DNA from: Acetobacteraceae bacterium AT-5844 | Lineage (GTDB): Bacteria > Pseudomonadota > Alphaproteobacteria > Acetobacterales > Acetobacteraceae | Assembly (NCBI GenBank): GCA_000245075.1 | Contig: JH599955.1 | Location: 8,875-72,874 of the forward strand | Direction of reading: 5' to 3' | DNA length: 64,000 nucleotides | Shown here: positions 23,375 through 31,833 of the stretch, in pieces | How positions within the stretch are numbered: position 1 is the first letter of the stretch | Layout: the number at the start of each line of letters is the position of its first letter | Notes under the pieces: generated by a model | The model's database searches: none | Seen by the model: only the letters and a program-made list of their open reading frames with translations | What the model was told of the DNA's origin: nothing | Position numbers and translations under genes: made by a program

Positions 23375-25744
23375 TCAGCCAGCCGCCAGTGAGGAATGCG
23401 GCCTGGGAGATAAACTCAGGGCCAGCAGGAACGCAGCGATGACGCCAACGAAGACGGTCAGGCCGATACTGTGCAAAACCGGGGTCGCGCAAAAGGCAAG
23501 CAGACCGAAGGTCAGCAAAGTCGTCATGCTGCAGTTGAAGATCGCGCTCAGGGTGCGCTCAAACTCCTCCCTGCCCTGATGGGCGGCGGTACCGAGGAAC
23601 AGGGCGTAATCCATTCCGACGCCCGCCGCCAGCAGCAGCGCCACCAGGTGGAATGGCGTCAGGCGCTGCCCAAGCAGCTCAAGGATGCAGAGGGTGATAA
23701 GCAAAGCTCCGAAAATCGGGGCGGCCGTCCACAAGGCCGGCACGATCCCGCCTAGCCAGGAGACGCCCCGTTGGCGCCTCTGGCCCAGAACCAGTAGCAA
23801 CAGCACAGCCACACCGCCGATAGCGCACCAGAGGATGGCCTTGCGGCTGGTCAGCGCGACAATTCCCTCCATCTCCGCCTTCACATCGACCCACATGACC
23901 GAGGGGTCGTTCAGCTCCGCCAATGCCTGACGCAGGGCATCGGGGTCTTGGAGATCCTGGGGAATCAGGAGCCCCTGCCACTGGCCGCCACGCTCCGAAA
24001 GAAGAGGGCCAAGCCGCGCCCCAAGCACAGTCAGCCGTGGGAGATCCTGGACCGTCAGCGGAGGCAGGGCGGCGGACTCCGTCAGACTGTCCAGGAAGCG
24101 CTGAAAGGCCCCGGGCCGGAAAGGCAGCCCTTCCATGGCCCCCTCCAGCCGCTGGGCCATCTCATCACGGGAGGGCAAGGCACGTTGGCGCGCCTGCTGG
24201 GTCTCGGTGCTGGGAAGGTAACGGGCCGGGGTATCAAATCCGCCCAGGGCGCCGCTGGCGACCAGCGGCTGCAAAGCATGGCCCACTCTCTCGGCGCGCC
24301 GCAGCACGTCCTCCGCATCCCTGCCAGTGACCGAGACGATGCCACGCACATCGGGCGCACCAAGCTGCCGGCGCAGCGTTTCGTCGAGATCGCGTTGGGC
24401 CTGGGGAACAGGACTCAACCGCGCCAGGTCATCCTCCCACCGCATTCCTCCGGCAATGAGGAGGAACACCCCAGCCAAGGGCGCCAGCCACGCAAGCTGC
24501 CTCCGCCCTCGCAGGGCCCAGAAGGCCCGCCCGAGAAAGGATGGAAGGGGACGGGCAATGAACACCTGCCCTGCCAGTAGCCAGGGAAGGACCCATGCCG
24601 TGACGAGCACGCCCACCAGCAGCCCCACCGCGCCGAAGACGCCCAGCTGCGCCAGCATCGGAAAGCCGGAAGCCATCATGCCCGTGAGCCCGAGGGCGGC
24701 CGCGCCGGCGGCGAGGCTCAGGGTCGGCCAGATGCGCCGGGCGGCCTGGTGCAGGCTTTCATCCGGGCGCCTTTGGGTAATGAGCAGAAGCGGATAATCG
24801 ACCACGACACCCAGCATCGTCATGCCGAAGCCCAGCGCGGCGCCATGAACGGCACCAAATAGCATCCCTACGGCCAGCAAGCCGGCCAGGGTGCCCGCTG
24901 CCAAAGGCACGGCCACAGCCAGAAGCATCAGCCCGGAGCGGTAACGCAGCCAGAGAAAGCCCAGGATCAAGGCACCGGAGAGGATGGAGATCATCTCCAC
25001 GTCGCTCCGCACGGCCGCCGCCGCTTCCGCCCCGAAGACACCAGGACCGCTCAGCAACAGCTTTGCCCCGCCCGGGCTGGCCGCGGCGAAGGCTTCACGG
25101 AAGGTGGCGACCGCGGCGGCCTGGGCCTCCGTGTCGAGGCCGGAAGCATGGCTTCGCGCGACGATCAGCGCCCGGGGCGGTAAGGCGCCCTCGGCGAACC
25201 AGACGCCGTGAAGGAGTTGCACGCGACTCTGCCCCAGCCAGCCCCGCAGCAAATCGAGGAAGGCCCCTGTAGGATCAGCGAAGCCGAAACGTGCCACGAG
25301 TGGGGAAGCAGATGACCGCAGTCCTTCAAGAAGGCCAGAGAGCTTTGCTTTCAGATCGTTGCCGTCCATCTCTCCCAGATTGCTGGAAGAGAGAAGGTAG
25401 CGGTAGCGGAAGATCAGGTCCCGCTCAGCATCGTCCAGATCGAGGGAGCCGTTGCCGACAAAGGAGAACCGACCGGATTGCCGCAGGCTGTCGCCAAGCT
25501 GCCGACTGATCCGGGCCAGTTCCTGCTCAGGAGCCCCTTCGATGCCGGCCAGGAGCAAGGTCGTGGCCACACCCGATTGCAATTCACGCAGAAGAAATTC
25601 GGCGGCCGGGGTGCGCCCAGGCGGCAGGAGATCGCTCATCTCGGCGCGGATAGGGATGAGCCGGAACAAGGCCCAGCCCACGACCGCCAGCAGCAGCAAG
25701 GCGGCGGCCAGCCGCGGCAAGGCGCGCGACAGCAAACCCGGCAT
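23375..25744 (-). CDS. MMPL/RND-family exporter of the polyene-like lipid
   Basis: A 789-residue inner-membrane protein with two repeated halves. Each has a large periplasmic loop and a cluster of helices (LSGALILGFLWLRYRSGLML, and near the C-terminus LHSIGLTVFVGVIAAFLLAL). GFGMTMLGVVVDYPLLLITQ and GVGMDYALFLGTAAHQGREE are the acidic transmembrane motifs that use the proton gradient in MMPL exporters. The start is the ATG at 25744, overlapping the LolA-like stop as TGATG. In aryl-polyene clusters such a protein (ApeM) moves the finished lipid across the inner membrane. Confidence 0.88.
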   Translation of the reverse strand: MPGLLSRALPRLAAALLLLAVVGWALFRLIPIRAEMSDLLPPGRTPAAEFLLRELQSGVATTLLLAGIEGAPEQELARISRQLGDSLRQSGRFSFVGNGSLDLDDAERDLIFRYRYLLSSSNLGEMDGNDLKAKLSGLLEGLRSSASPLVARFGFADPTGAFLDLLRGWLGQSRVQLLHGVWFAEGALPPRALIVARSHASGLDTEAQAAAVATFREAFAAASPGGAKLLLSGPGVFGAEAAAAVRSDVEMISILSGALILGFLWLRYRSGLMLLAVAVPLAAGTLAGLLAVGMLFGAVHGAALGFGMTMLGVVVDYPLLLITQRRPDESLHQAARRIWPTLSLAAGAAALGLTGMMASGFPMLAQLGVFGAVGLLVGVLVTAWVLPWLLAGQVFIARPLPSFLGRAFWALRGRRQLAWLAPLAGVFLLIAGGMRWEDDLARLSPVPQAQRDLDETLRRQLGAPDVRGIVSVTGRDAEDVLRRAERVGHALQPLVASGALGGFDTPARYLPSTETQQARQRALPSRDEMAQRLEGAMEGLPFRPGAFQRFLDSLTESAALPPLTVQDLPRLTVLGARLGPLLSERGGQWQGLLIPQDLQDPDALRQALAELNDPSVMWVDVKAEMEGIVALTSRKAILWCAIGGVAVLLLLVLGQRRQRGVSWLGGIVPALWTAAPIFGALLITLCILELLGQRLTPFHLVALLLAAGVGMDYALFLGTAAHQGREEFERTLSAIFNCSMTTLLTFGLLAFCATPVLHSIGLTVFVGVIAAFLLALSLSPRPHSSLAAG

Positions 25745-26322
25745 CACGGACGGGGGGTGATCCGCAGCCGCGTGGTTCCGTCGCTCGCGCGCGTCTCGAC
25801 CGAGAGGAGGTCAGCACCTTTTCCACGAAAATCAAATAATTGCAGGGCGGCCCTCGTCCGCATTGAGAGCGGCGTCAGCAGCATCCGCCACCCCTCGCCC
25901 TCCGGCTTGAAGTCTATCGAGTAGTACTGTTGCAACGTCGCCAGATCGCCCGCCATCGTGGCGCGAATGGCCTCGACAAACGGGCGGAGATCGGGGGACT
26001 GCTGAAGGCTGAGCTCCTGGCGGAGATTCTGCGCTGGGCGCTCCAGCAGGAGACGATCGCCTTCGATCAATAGGCGCTCCTCCGCCGGCCAGGTCGTATG
26101 CTTTTCCAGCCGGCTGGGGGCGGACCAGGACAAGGTCCCCGTGCTGGGAAGGGGCGCGCTGAGCTCCGGAATGGCCTTTTCCTCACTGAACTCCGCCTGC
26201 CTGTGGGGCTGGGCGGCGAGCGCGCGCATCGTTCCTTCCAGTGTGGCCTCGGCGGCAGCAGGCTGCGAGGCGGCCCAAAGGCAGCCGGCGATCAGCAACC
26301 CAGCCAAACGACGCACCATCAT
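25744..26322 (-). CDS. LolA-like periplasmic carrier
   Basis: A 192-residue exported protein with a signal peptide (MMVRRLAGLLIAGCLWAASQ followed by AAAEA). The mature part has the LolA-like beta-rich pattern: GTLSWSAPSRLEKHTTWP, LLIEGDRLLLERP and RTRAALQLFDFRGKG. LolA folds carry lipids or lipoproteins across the periplasm. The equivalent in aryl-polyene clusters is ApeL. The start at 26322 makes an ATGA overlap with the acyltransferase; a second ATG follows. It sits next to the MMPL exporter, in keeping with a shared export route. Confidence 0.82.
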   Translation of the reverse strand: MMVRRLAGLLIAGCLWAASQPAAAEATLEGTMRALAAQPHRQAEFSEEKAIPELSAPLPSTGTLSWSAPSRLEKHTTWPAEERLLIEGDRLLLERPAQNLRQELSLQQSPDLRPFVEAIRATMAGDLATLQQYYSIDFKPEGEGWRMLLTPLSMRTRAALQLFDFRGKGADLLSVETRASDGTTRLRITPRP

Positions 26323-27215
26323 CGCAAACCTGTCTCTTCCCAAAAATCGTAAAAATTGAACCAGTTATACGGGAATTCTCGAGCGATATGCTCAAATCTG
26401 CTGGCGTAATCCCGCACCGTGGCCTCAAGGGATGCCTCGCGGTTGCGCCTGTTCATGGTGATCCGGTCAGCAAAGGGCCGGAAATGCACCTCATAGCTGC
26501 GCGGGCCCGTCCAGACCCCGAACGCGATCATCACAGGGGCATCAAGCACCGCGGCCAGAATGTGGGGACCGAGCGGGAAGGCCGCATCGGCGCCCAGAAA
26601 TGGAACCCGGGTGACCTTGCCCGTGCCCGGCGTCCGATCCGCCAGAATGCCGACCAGCCCCCCCCGCTCCAGGCATTCCTTCGCCCGCAACATGGCATCC
26701 GGCCGCCCTAGTGGAATGACCGCCGCAGCCTGGCGGGGCGCCCATTCGGCAAAGAAGCTGGCCACGTTTACCGCATTGTCCTGGTGCATCAGGGCCACGA
26801 CCTCCACCGGGCAGCCGGTATCGGCCACGGCGCGCATGGCTTCAAAGCTGCCAAGATGGGCCCCCAGCAGAATACAGCCCTGCCCCCGTGCGATGCGCTC
26901 GTTCAGCAGGTCGAGGCCAACGATGCGCAGTGCGTAGCCGTGCCGCTTGCCATCGACGAGGAAGAGACGATCCAGCAAGGTGGCTGAAAATATGAAGAAA
27001 GGCCGGAAGAGATCGCGGTAGCCAGGCTCCCTGCCCAGTGCCCGCCGCTGAAACTGCCGCACCGCGCGGCGCTGTTTCGGTGAGGAGAGGAAGAAATAGA
27101 CTGCGATCGGATAAAGCAGCGCATAGCCGACGCGGTAGCCGAGCCGCGTTACGATCCAGGCCATCAATCGTAGGGCGGCAATGCTGCCGCGTTCTCGCTG
27201 CCGCGTCCAGGTCAC
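26319..27215 (-). CDS. LpxL/HtrB-family lysophospholipid-type acyltransferase
   Basis: A 298-residue inner-membrane-associated acyltransferase of the LpxL/HtrB family. The catalytic HX4D/E motif is seen as GAHLGSFEAMRAVADTG. A glycine-rich GGLVGILADRTPGTGKVTRV segment follows. Hydrophobic residues near the start (YALLYPIAVYFFLSS) can anchor it to the membrane. It starts with GTG at 27215 in a GTGA overlap with the small dehydratase. In this setting it probably attaches an acyl chain to the glycolipid carrier of the polyene-like product rather than to lipid A. Confidence 0.86.
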   Translation of the reverse strand: MTWTRQRERGSIAALRLMAWIVTRLGYRVGYALLYPIAVYFFLSSPKQRRAVRQFQRRALGREPGYRDLFRPFFIFSATLLDRLFLVDGKRHGYALRIVGLDLLNERIARGQGCILLGAHLGSFEAMRAVADTGCPVEVVALMHQDNAVNVASFFAEWAPRQAAAVIPLGRPDAMLRAKECLERGGLVGILADRTPGTGKVTRVPFLGADAAFPLGPHILAAVLDAPVMIAFGVWTGPRSYEVHFRPFADRITMNRRNREASLEATVRDYASRFEHIAREFPYNWFNFYDFWEETGLR

Positions 27216-27502
27216 GGGGGGAAAGCCACCTCCACCTCGCCCGCCAGCGTGAGGTTCTCACCGCTCCGGCAGCGGAAGCCGACCCGCCCCGGGGCGAGCG
27301 GCTGCAGTTCGATTTCCATCGCGACGCCTGGCCCTACAGGTGCGCGAAACTTGGCATGCCGCAGACGCGTGACCTGGCCGTGGCCTGCTTCCGCGATCGC
27401 CTGAAAAACGGCGTCCAGCAGCACGACGCCGGGCACAAGCGGCCGCCCCGGGAAGTGGCCCGCGAAGCATGGGTGCTCTGGCGGCAGCGAAAACGCCGTC
27501 AT
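27212..27502 (-). CDS. Short hotdog dehydratase, ApeI-like
   Basis: A 96-residue single hotdog protein. It carries the FabA/FabZ dehydratase motif HPCFAGHFPGRPLVPGVVLL near the N-terminus, with the catalytic histidine and the PGRPLVPGV loop. It is shorter than FabZ (about 150 residues), as is normal for ApeI. It overlaps the AMP-ligase gene (ATGA at its start) and the acyltransferase (GTGA at its end). With the second dehydratase at 20902 it completes the two-subunit dehydration step. Confidence 0.85.
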   Translation of the reverse strand: MTAFSLPPEHPCFAGHFPGRPLVPGVVLLDAVFQAIAEAGHGQVTRLRHAKFRAPVGPGVAMEIELQPLAPGRVGFRCRSGENLTLAGEVEVAFPP

Positions 27503-28857
27503 TCTGCTTCGTGGACGGGCTGGCGGCGGAGCGCATCCAACGCGTGCCGTGTCAGCTTGCCGATCTCATTGCGGGGAAGCGAAGAGACGAGGACGACGCG
27601 GCGCGGCAGGAACACCGGGTCCACTTGTCCCCGCAACGCTGCGAGAATCTCGGCGGGGCTGTGGTCTGGCGCGACAGCATAGACCATCAGCCTCGCCGCG
27701 GGATTGATATCCAGGTCCTCCGGCGCGACGAAGACACCGTCCTCGACACCCTTCACCTGCAGGAGCAGCCTGTTGAGGCTGGTCAGCGATGCGCGCTTGC
27801 CCGCAAGCTTGACCATATCAGCGCGCCGGCCCAGCAGGCGAAACCGGCGATCGGGCTCGAAGGCCACGGCATCTGCGAGCACCACAGGGCACGGCATACC
27901 CGGTACGCTCACAAGCACCGCGTCTTCTCCATCCCGCTCGAACTCAATGCCATCATACAGGCTCCAGATATCGCCTTCCGTGGTACGGCGGCTGGCGATG
28001 GAGCCAATCTCGGTAGCCCCGTAAATTTCCAGGACTTCGGTTTCCCAGGCAGCTTCAGCGCCAGCGGCCAGCTCGGGTGCCAGGGGCGCCGTCGCGGAGA
28101 TGACGCAGGCCAAATCCGGCAGCGCCTCGCCCGAGCCCAGCAATGCCCGCATCTGGAGGGGCGTTGTAATCAGCACGCGCGGCGCCGGCACAGCATGCAG
28201 CGCCTCGGCGATTTCCACGGGGTAAAAATGCGGTCCGTCATGGCTTGCCGTGGCAGCATGCAGCGGCATCGCCATGGTCGTCTCGAAGCCATACATGTGC
28301 TGCGGCGGTACCGTGGCCACGAGGTTCGTGACCTCGGGCCCTTGAAAGCCAAACCGTGCAGCCGCCGCGCGCGTGGCGCCCACGAGCGCGCCCCAGGGCT
28401 TAGGATGGGCGGCCGGCTCCCCCGTGCTGCCCGAAGTGAAGCCGATGATCGCCACACGATCGGCTGGAATTTCAGGGCTGGGCCCGCTCTGCCCCTGCCC
28501 CATGGCCTCTACCTGAACGGCGCCAGCCAGGGGGTGCCAGCCGCCGGAAGGTTGGGGCCCAATGCCCCCGTCGGTCATGACATAGAGGTCAGGATAGGCT
28601 GCGGCGATCTCGTCCAGGCGGCGCTCCGTCCGGTCGGCGGAGAGCAGCATGACATGCCCTCGGCTGACAGCGGCAGCGAGCCCCAGCAGGGCATGGTAGC
28701 GGTCACTGCACAGGTTCAGCGCGTAAGCACGGTCCGGCAGGCTTGCCGCCAGCGCAGCCACATCGGCCAGGAAACGGCCGATGGTGATCGCCTCAGCGCC
28801 ACGACGGAACATGATCTCGCCCGGTGCGCGATCGGTCAGCGGGATGGTCTCAGGCAT
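27499..28857 (-). CDS. AMP-dependent acyl/aryl-ACP ligase, ApeH-like
   Basis: A 452-residue adenylate-forming enzyme. The ATP-binding motif is IIGFTSGSTGEPAAHPKPWG near residues 130-150. LEIYGATEIGSIASR is the adenine-binding core and RRADMVKLAGKRASL the hinge. It is shorter than fatty acyl-CoA ligases and matches those that load an aromatic or fatty acid starter onto a dedicated ACP in aryl-polyene clusters (ApeH). It overlaps the COG4648-like membrane protein by eight bases. The starter acid cannot be read from the sequence. Confidence 0.87.
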   Translation of the reverse strand: MPETIPLTDRAPGEIMFRRGAEAITIGRFLADVAALAASLPDRAYALNLCSDRYHALLGLAAAVSRGHVMLLSADRTERRLDEIAAAYPDLYVMTDGGIGPQPSGGWHPLAGAVQVEAMGQGQSGPSPEIPADRVAIIGFTSGSTGEPAAHPKPWGALVGATRAAAARFGFQGPEVTNLVATVPPQHMYGFETTMAMPLHAATASHDGPHFYPVEIAEALHAVPAPRVLITTPLQMRALLGSGEALPDLACVISATAPLAPELAAGAEAAWETEVLEIYGATEIGSIASRRTTEGDIWSLYDGIEFERDGEDAVLVSVPGMPCPVVLADAVAFEPDRRFRLLGRRADMVKLAGKRASLTSLNRLLLQVKGVEDGVFVAPEDLDINPAARLMVYAVAPDHSPAEILAALRGQVDPVFLPRRVVLVSSLPRNEIGKLTRHALDALRRQPVHEAE

Positions 28858-29488
28858 GACGGGCCACAGTGGCGGCGATCACGGCGCGCAGCGTACGGAC
28901 GGGCGTCGCGAGGCCAAAATGGGGAAAGCGCAGCGTACGAACCACATGTTCGCCCAGGAACAGCAGCAGCATCAAGGCACCGCTGGCGGTCATGATGATG
29001 GCACCGTCCTCACCCGTGCCCAAAAAGGCCATGGCGTAAAGCGGCGTGAGCAGTAGGAAAACGATCGTCCAGAACCATGTCAGCCCCCGGGCATAGGAAG
29101 CGCATTCCGTCAGGTCGACACCGGGATCATACCGCGTGTACCGCGCGATCAGAGGCTCCTGGCCTGGACGCAAGGTCAGGCCAAAATGTGCGGCCATCAG
29201 CAACATTCCAAGCGCTGGCAGCAGCCGCACCAGGGATGCCAGGGCCAAAGGATGGTACCAGAACCCGAAGCTCAGCACGACCACGCCTGCCCCCAGTGCA
29301 AGGCGTGCCTGGAAGCGCAGATAACGCCCGAAACAGGCCGCCAGCGCTGCCAACCCGAGCAGTGCAGCGGCGGCGGTATGCCCGGCGAGACGCAGGCCGA
29401 AGGCGGTGCCCGCGAGCAACAGCAGCGGAGCATGCCGGCGCAGCAGGCCGCGCAGGTCTCCGGGGTTCGCGGCCCCGGCCTGCCTCAC
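28850..29488 (-). CDS. COG4648-like multi-helix membrane protein, ApeG-like
   Basis: A 212-residue membrane protein with about six hydrophobic segments (LLLLAGTAFGLRLAGHTAAA, VVVLSFGFWYHPLALASLVR, WFWTIVFLLLTPLYAMAFLG). It also has a conserved-looking soluble loop LTLRPGQEPLIARYTRYDPG. Proteins of this type are a regular part of aryl-polyene clusters, but the biochemical role is unknown. It starts with GTG at 29488 in a GTGA overlap with the acyl carrier protein gene. Confidence 0.8.
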   Translation of the reverse strand: MRQAGAANPGDLRGLLRRHAPLLLLAGTAFGLRLAGHTAAAALLGLAALAACFGRYLRFQARLALGAGVVVLSFGFWYHPLALASLVRLLPALGMLLMAAHFGLTLRPGQEPLIARYTRYDPGVDLTECASYARGLTWFWTIVFLLLTPLYAMAFLGTGEDGAIIMTASGALMLLLFLGEHVVRTLRFPHFGLATPVRTLRAVIAATVARHA

Positions 29489-29775
29489 TGAACGCGGTTC
29501 TTGTCGATATGCGCCGCCAGGTTCCTCAAGGATGCGAAGATCTGGCCGTTTCTTTCGTCATCCGAGCGAAGCTGGAAGCCATAACGGCGGGACACGGCCA
29601 GCGCGATCTCCAGTGCATCGATGGAGTCCAACCCCAACCCCTCTCCGAACAGTGCGGCATCGGGGTCGATTTCCTCGGGCGTCATTTCCAGATGCAGGGC
29701 TTCGACGATCAGGGCGGCCACTTCCGACTCAATGGCTATCGCAGAGCTCAAGATCATCCTCCCGAAGCTGGGCAT
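29485..29775 (-). CDS. Acyl carrier protein, ApeE/F-like
   Basis: A 96-residue acyl carrier protein and first gene of the operon. The phosphopantetheine serine lies in LGLDSIDALEIALA. ALFGEGLGLDSID closely follows the type found in aryl-polyene clusters. The start is uncertain: ATG at 29775 has no ribosome-binding site, an ATG at 29757 touches GGGAGG directly, and a TTG six bases further in would be well spaced from it. Published aryl-polyene clusters usually have two carrier proteins; only this one is visible here. Confidence 0.87.
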   Translation of the reverse strand: MPSFGRMILSSAIAIESEVAALIVEALHLEMTPEEIDPDAALFGEGLGLDSIDALEIALAVSRRYGFQLRSDDERNGQIFASLRNLAAHIDKNRVQ

Positions 29776-29777
29776 CG

Positions 29778-29804
29778 TGTCACAGGATGCACTACCCTGT
29801 CACA
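29778..29804. promoter_or_regulatory. Two TGTCACA direct repeats before the polyene-like operon
   Basis: TGTCACA occurs at 29778-29784 and again at 29798-29804, 20 bases (two helix turns) apart, just upstream of the acyl carrier protein ORF. Same-face repeats of this kind can bind an activator or repressor dimer pair. No regulator gene lies in the cluster. Confidence 0.35.
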
Positions 29805-29950
29805 AGGCCTGAAAATTTTCAAAAAAAGAAACCATGCGGACCAGCACAGCAGGAAGCCCGGTACCCAGGAGCAAGAGCGCGGTCAACGGCTCAGGACCCT
29901 AAAGCGGTAGGAACAAGCCGGAAAATCGCCGTGGGTTGCAGGGCCGTCAT

Positions 29951-30943
29951 TCAATCGAAGGGGCCGGAGGTGGAAGGAACCCGTGTCTCGGACTGGTACA
30001 GCGACCAGGAGAAGCCTAGCGCAAGGCTCGTGTTCCACTTCTGGCGGAACAGGGGGCTGTCATCGTTGGTGGCGCCGTGAAAGGATTCCAGCCTGCCGCC
30101 GGCGACCATGGACAGCCGGCCTGTCAGTGGAAGGCGATAGGAAAACTGGAGGCGTGTGCCGAGATATCCGGCCTGGGCGTCGTAAGCGGCGCGGCCGGGG
30201 CGGACATATTCCGGGTCCACCCGGTAGTAATAGTCCATCAATCGGCCTGTCGCGAAAACGGGACCGATGCCGACCCGTAGCCGGGAGGCAGTTGCACCCA
30301 GCCCGAGCCGCTCATAGGCCAGTTCCGGCGAGGCCGTCAGACCCCGGTAGCGGATCGAAGTCCAATCGGTTGAAAATACGGCGCGGACGGGCAGTTCCAC
30401 GTTCACACGCTGGGGGGTCTGCTCGTCCTGCCAGAGCGTGACGCGAAGGGAGGGCCCGACCTCCCCCTGCCAGTCCAGGTCGGGCATGCCTTCCCGGGCC
30501 CGGTTGTCGTCCGACGAGGTAGGGAACGCCCCGGAAAAGCTGAGATCGAGGCCAACGCCTGGCGTATTATAGACCCGCCCGCGGACGCCTTGATCATCGC
30601 TCCGCAGGATCTCACCGCGATAGATGATGTAGGGCACGACCAGGCCACGGAAGTGGTTCTGCTCAGCCGCCGGGTAGTCCGGCAGCCACCCGCCGCCGCC
30701 GCCGATGCCGGCTTCGAACACCGGGAGCGTCGGAAGCGCGCTTTCTTGCGCCCATGCCGGAAAGGAAAAGACGCTGACGGCGAGGCAGCAGGCCACGCCG
30801 CGCCGTAATGGCAGCGACGGGCGCCGCCTTGCCTCCCCTTTTGCATCAGTCGAGAGGCCGATGCCTGCGACAGGTCGTTGTGTGGTCGGATTAAGGGGAT
30901 CGGACGGGGCGGACAGGTCACGTCTCCGGCACTGGCGAGGCAT
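29951..30943 (-). CDS. MipA/OmpV family outer-membrane protein
   Basis: A 330-residue protein of the MipA/OmpV family, outer-membrane beta-barrels sometimes linked to murein-synthesis scaffolds. A hydrophobic export segment (RRGVACCLAVSVFSFPAWAQ) is followed by glycine-rich and aromatic beta-strand patterns (VFEAGIGGGGGWLPDYPAAE). It ends in an unusual hydrophilic SETRVPSTSGPFD tail. The start is uncertain: the only ATG (30943) has no clear ribosome-binding site and leaves a long pre-signal stretch. It precedes the acyl carrier protein operon by 175 bases on the same strand. Confidence 0.82.
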   Translation of the reverse strand: MPRQCRRRDLSAPSDPLNPTTQRPVAGIGLSTDAKGEARRRPSLPLRRGVACCLAVSVFSFPAWAQESALPTLPVFEAGIGGGGGWLPDYPAAEQNHFRGLVVPYIIYRGEILRSDDQGVRGRVYNTPGVGLDLSFSGAFPTSSDDNRAREGMPDLDWQGEVGPSLRVTLWQDEQTPQRVNVELPVRAVFSTDWTSIRYRGLTASPELAYERLGLGATASRLRVGIGPVFATGRLMDYYYRVDPEYVRPGRAAYDAQAGYLGTRLQFSYRLPLTGRLSMVAGGRLESFHGATNDDSPLFRQKWNTSLALGFSWSLYQSETRVPSTSGPFD

Positions 30944-30990
30944 TATGCGATCGCTTCGGAAGGGGAACAAGGCGTAGCCATTCGCCTTCC

Positions 30991-31833
30991 TTACACTTCA
31001 GGATCAGGCAAGGGGACAGCCTCCAGCGCCTGCTCGCGCAGCTGGGCCAACAATCGGGGCAGCACGGTCAGCAAGGGCGGCCGGCCGCCACGAGGACGCC
31101 AGGTCCCGTCATGGAGCAAAAGCACATCTCCCGCCTGGGTACCTTGCAGGCGGCGAAGAATACGCGCTGGGTCCGAGAGGAGGCCGTCGGCTCCCCGCCG
31201 GCTCCAGGACGCGTGCCGAAGCCCGAGGCGGGCCAGGACGGGATACAATAGCGGGCTCCGCAGCCCCGCCGGCGGGCGGAAATAACGTGGCTGTCCGCCT
31301 ACTGCTTCGATCGCTGCCTGGGCGCGTTCGATCTGACGCCTCTGCGCCGCCATGCCCAGGGCGGCAAAATGCAAAGGGTGAGTGTCCGTGTGGTTTTCGG
31401 CCGTGTGCCCCGCGGCGAGCAGAGCGCGCACAAGGTCCGGGTGCCGGCGGGCACGCTCACCGATCAGGAAGAAGGATGCCCGCGCGCCATGGCGCTCCAG
31501 CAAAGCGAGCACCTGAGGCGTGAGCGTCGGGTCCGGGCCATCGTCAAAAGTCAGCGCGACCTGACGGCACTGGGCGCTAGTTTCCGGAAGGCACGACAGG
31601 TTGGGCCCCAGCCATGGACTGCGCGGCATCATGCCGGCGGTCGTCAACATGGCATGGTTCAAGGCCACCGCGCCCAGCGCCCAGGGCCATGCGCCGGGCA
31701 CCGCAAGCGCCGCCATGGCCCCGATATGACAGCCAGCCGAGACCCAGATCGCGCCGGAAGGTTGCCAGCGTCGCTCCTGCGGCGCCTCAGCGCCGGGCGA
31801 TGTAGGAGCGGAAGATTCCAAGCGTCGTCTCAC
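30991..31833 (-). CDS. Polysaccharide deacetylase (NodB/carbohydrate esterase 4)
   Basis: A 280-residue protein with the NodB homology domain. The TFDDGPDPTLTPQVL motif supplies the catalytic base and metal aspartate. AENHTDTHPLHF gives the two metal histidines, FRPPAGLRSP the third motif, and LLLHDGTWRPRGG the C-terminal histidine. The N-terminal 75 residues contain hydrophobic helices (AALAVPGAWPWALGAVALNH), suggesting membrane anchoring. The start is uncertain (GTG at 31833 overlaps the methyltransferase end by 47 bases). It may deacetylate peptidoglycan or a surface glycan linked to the polyene-like lipid. Confidence 0.83.
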   Translation of the reverse strand: MRRRLESSAPTSPGAEAPQERRWQPSGAIWVSAGCHIGAMAALAVPGAWPWALGAVALNHAMLTTAGMMPRSPWLGPNLSCLPETSAQCRQVALTFDDGPDPTLTPQVLALLERHGARASFFLIGERARRHPDLVRALLAAGHTAENHTDTHPLHFAALGMAAQRRQIERAQAAIEAVGGQPRYFRPPAGLRSPLLYPVLARLGLRHASWSRRGADGLLSDPARILRRLQGTQAGDVLLLHDGTWRPRGGRPPLLTVLPRLLAQLREQALEAVPLPDPEV

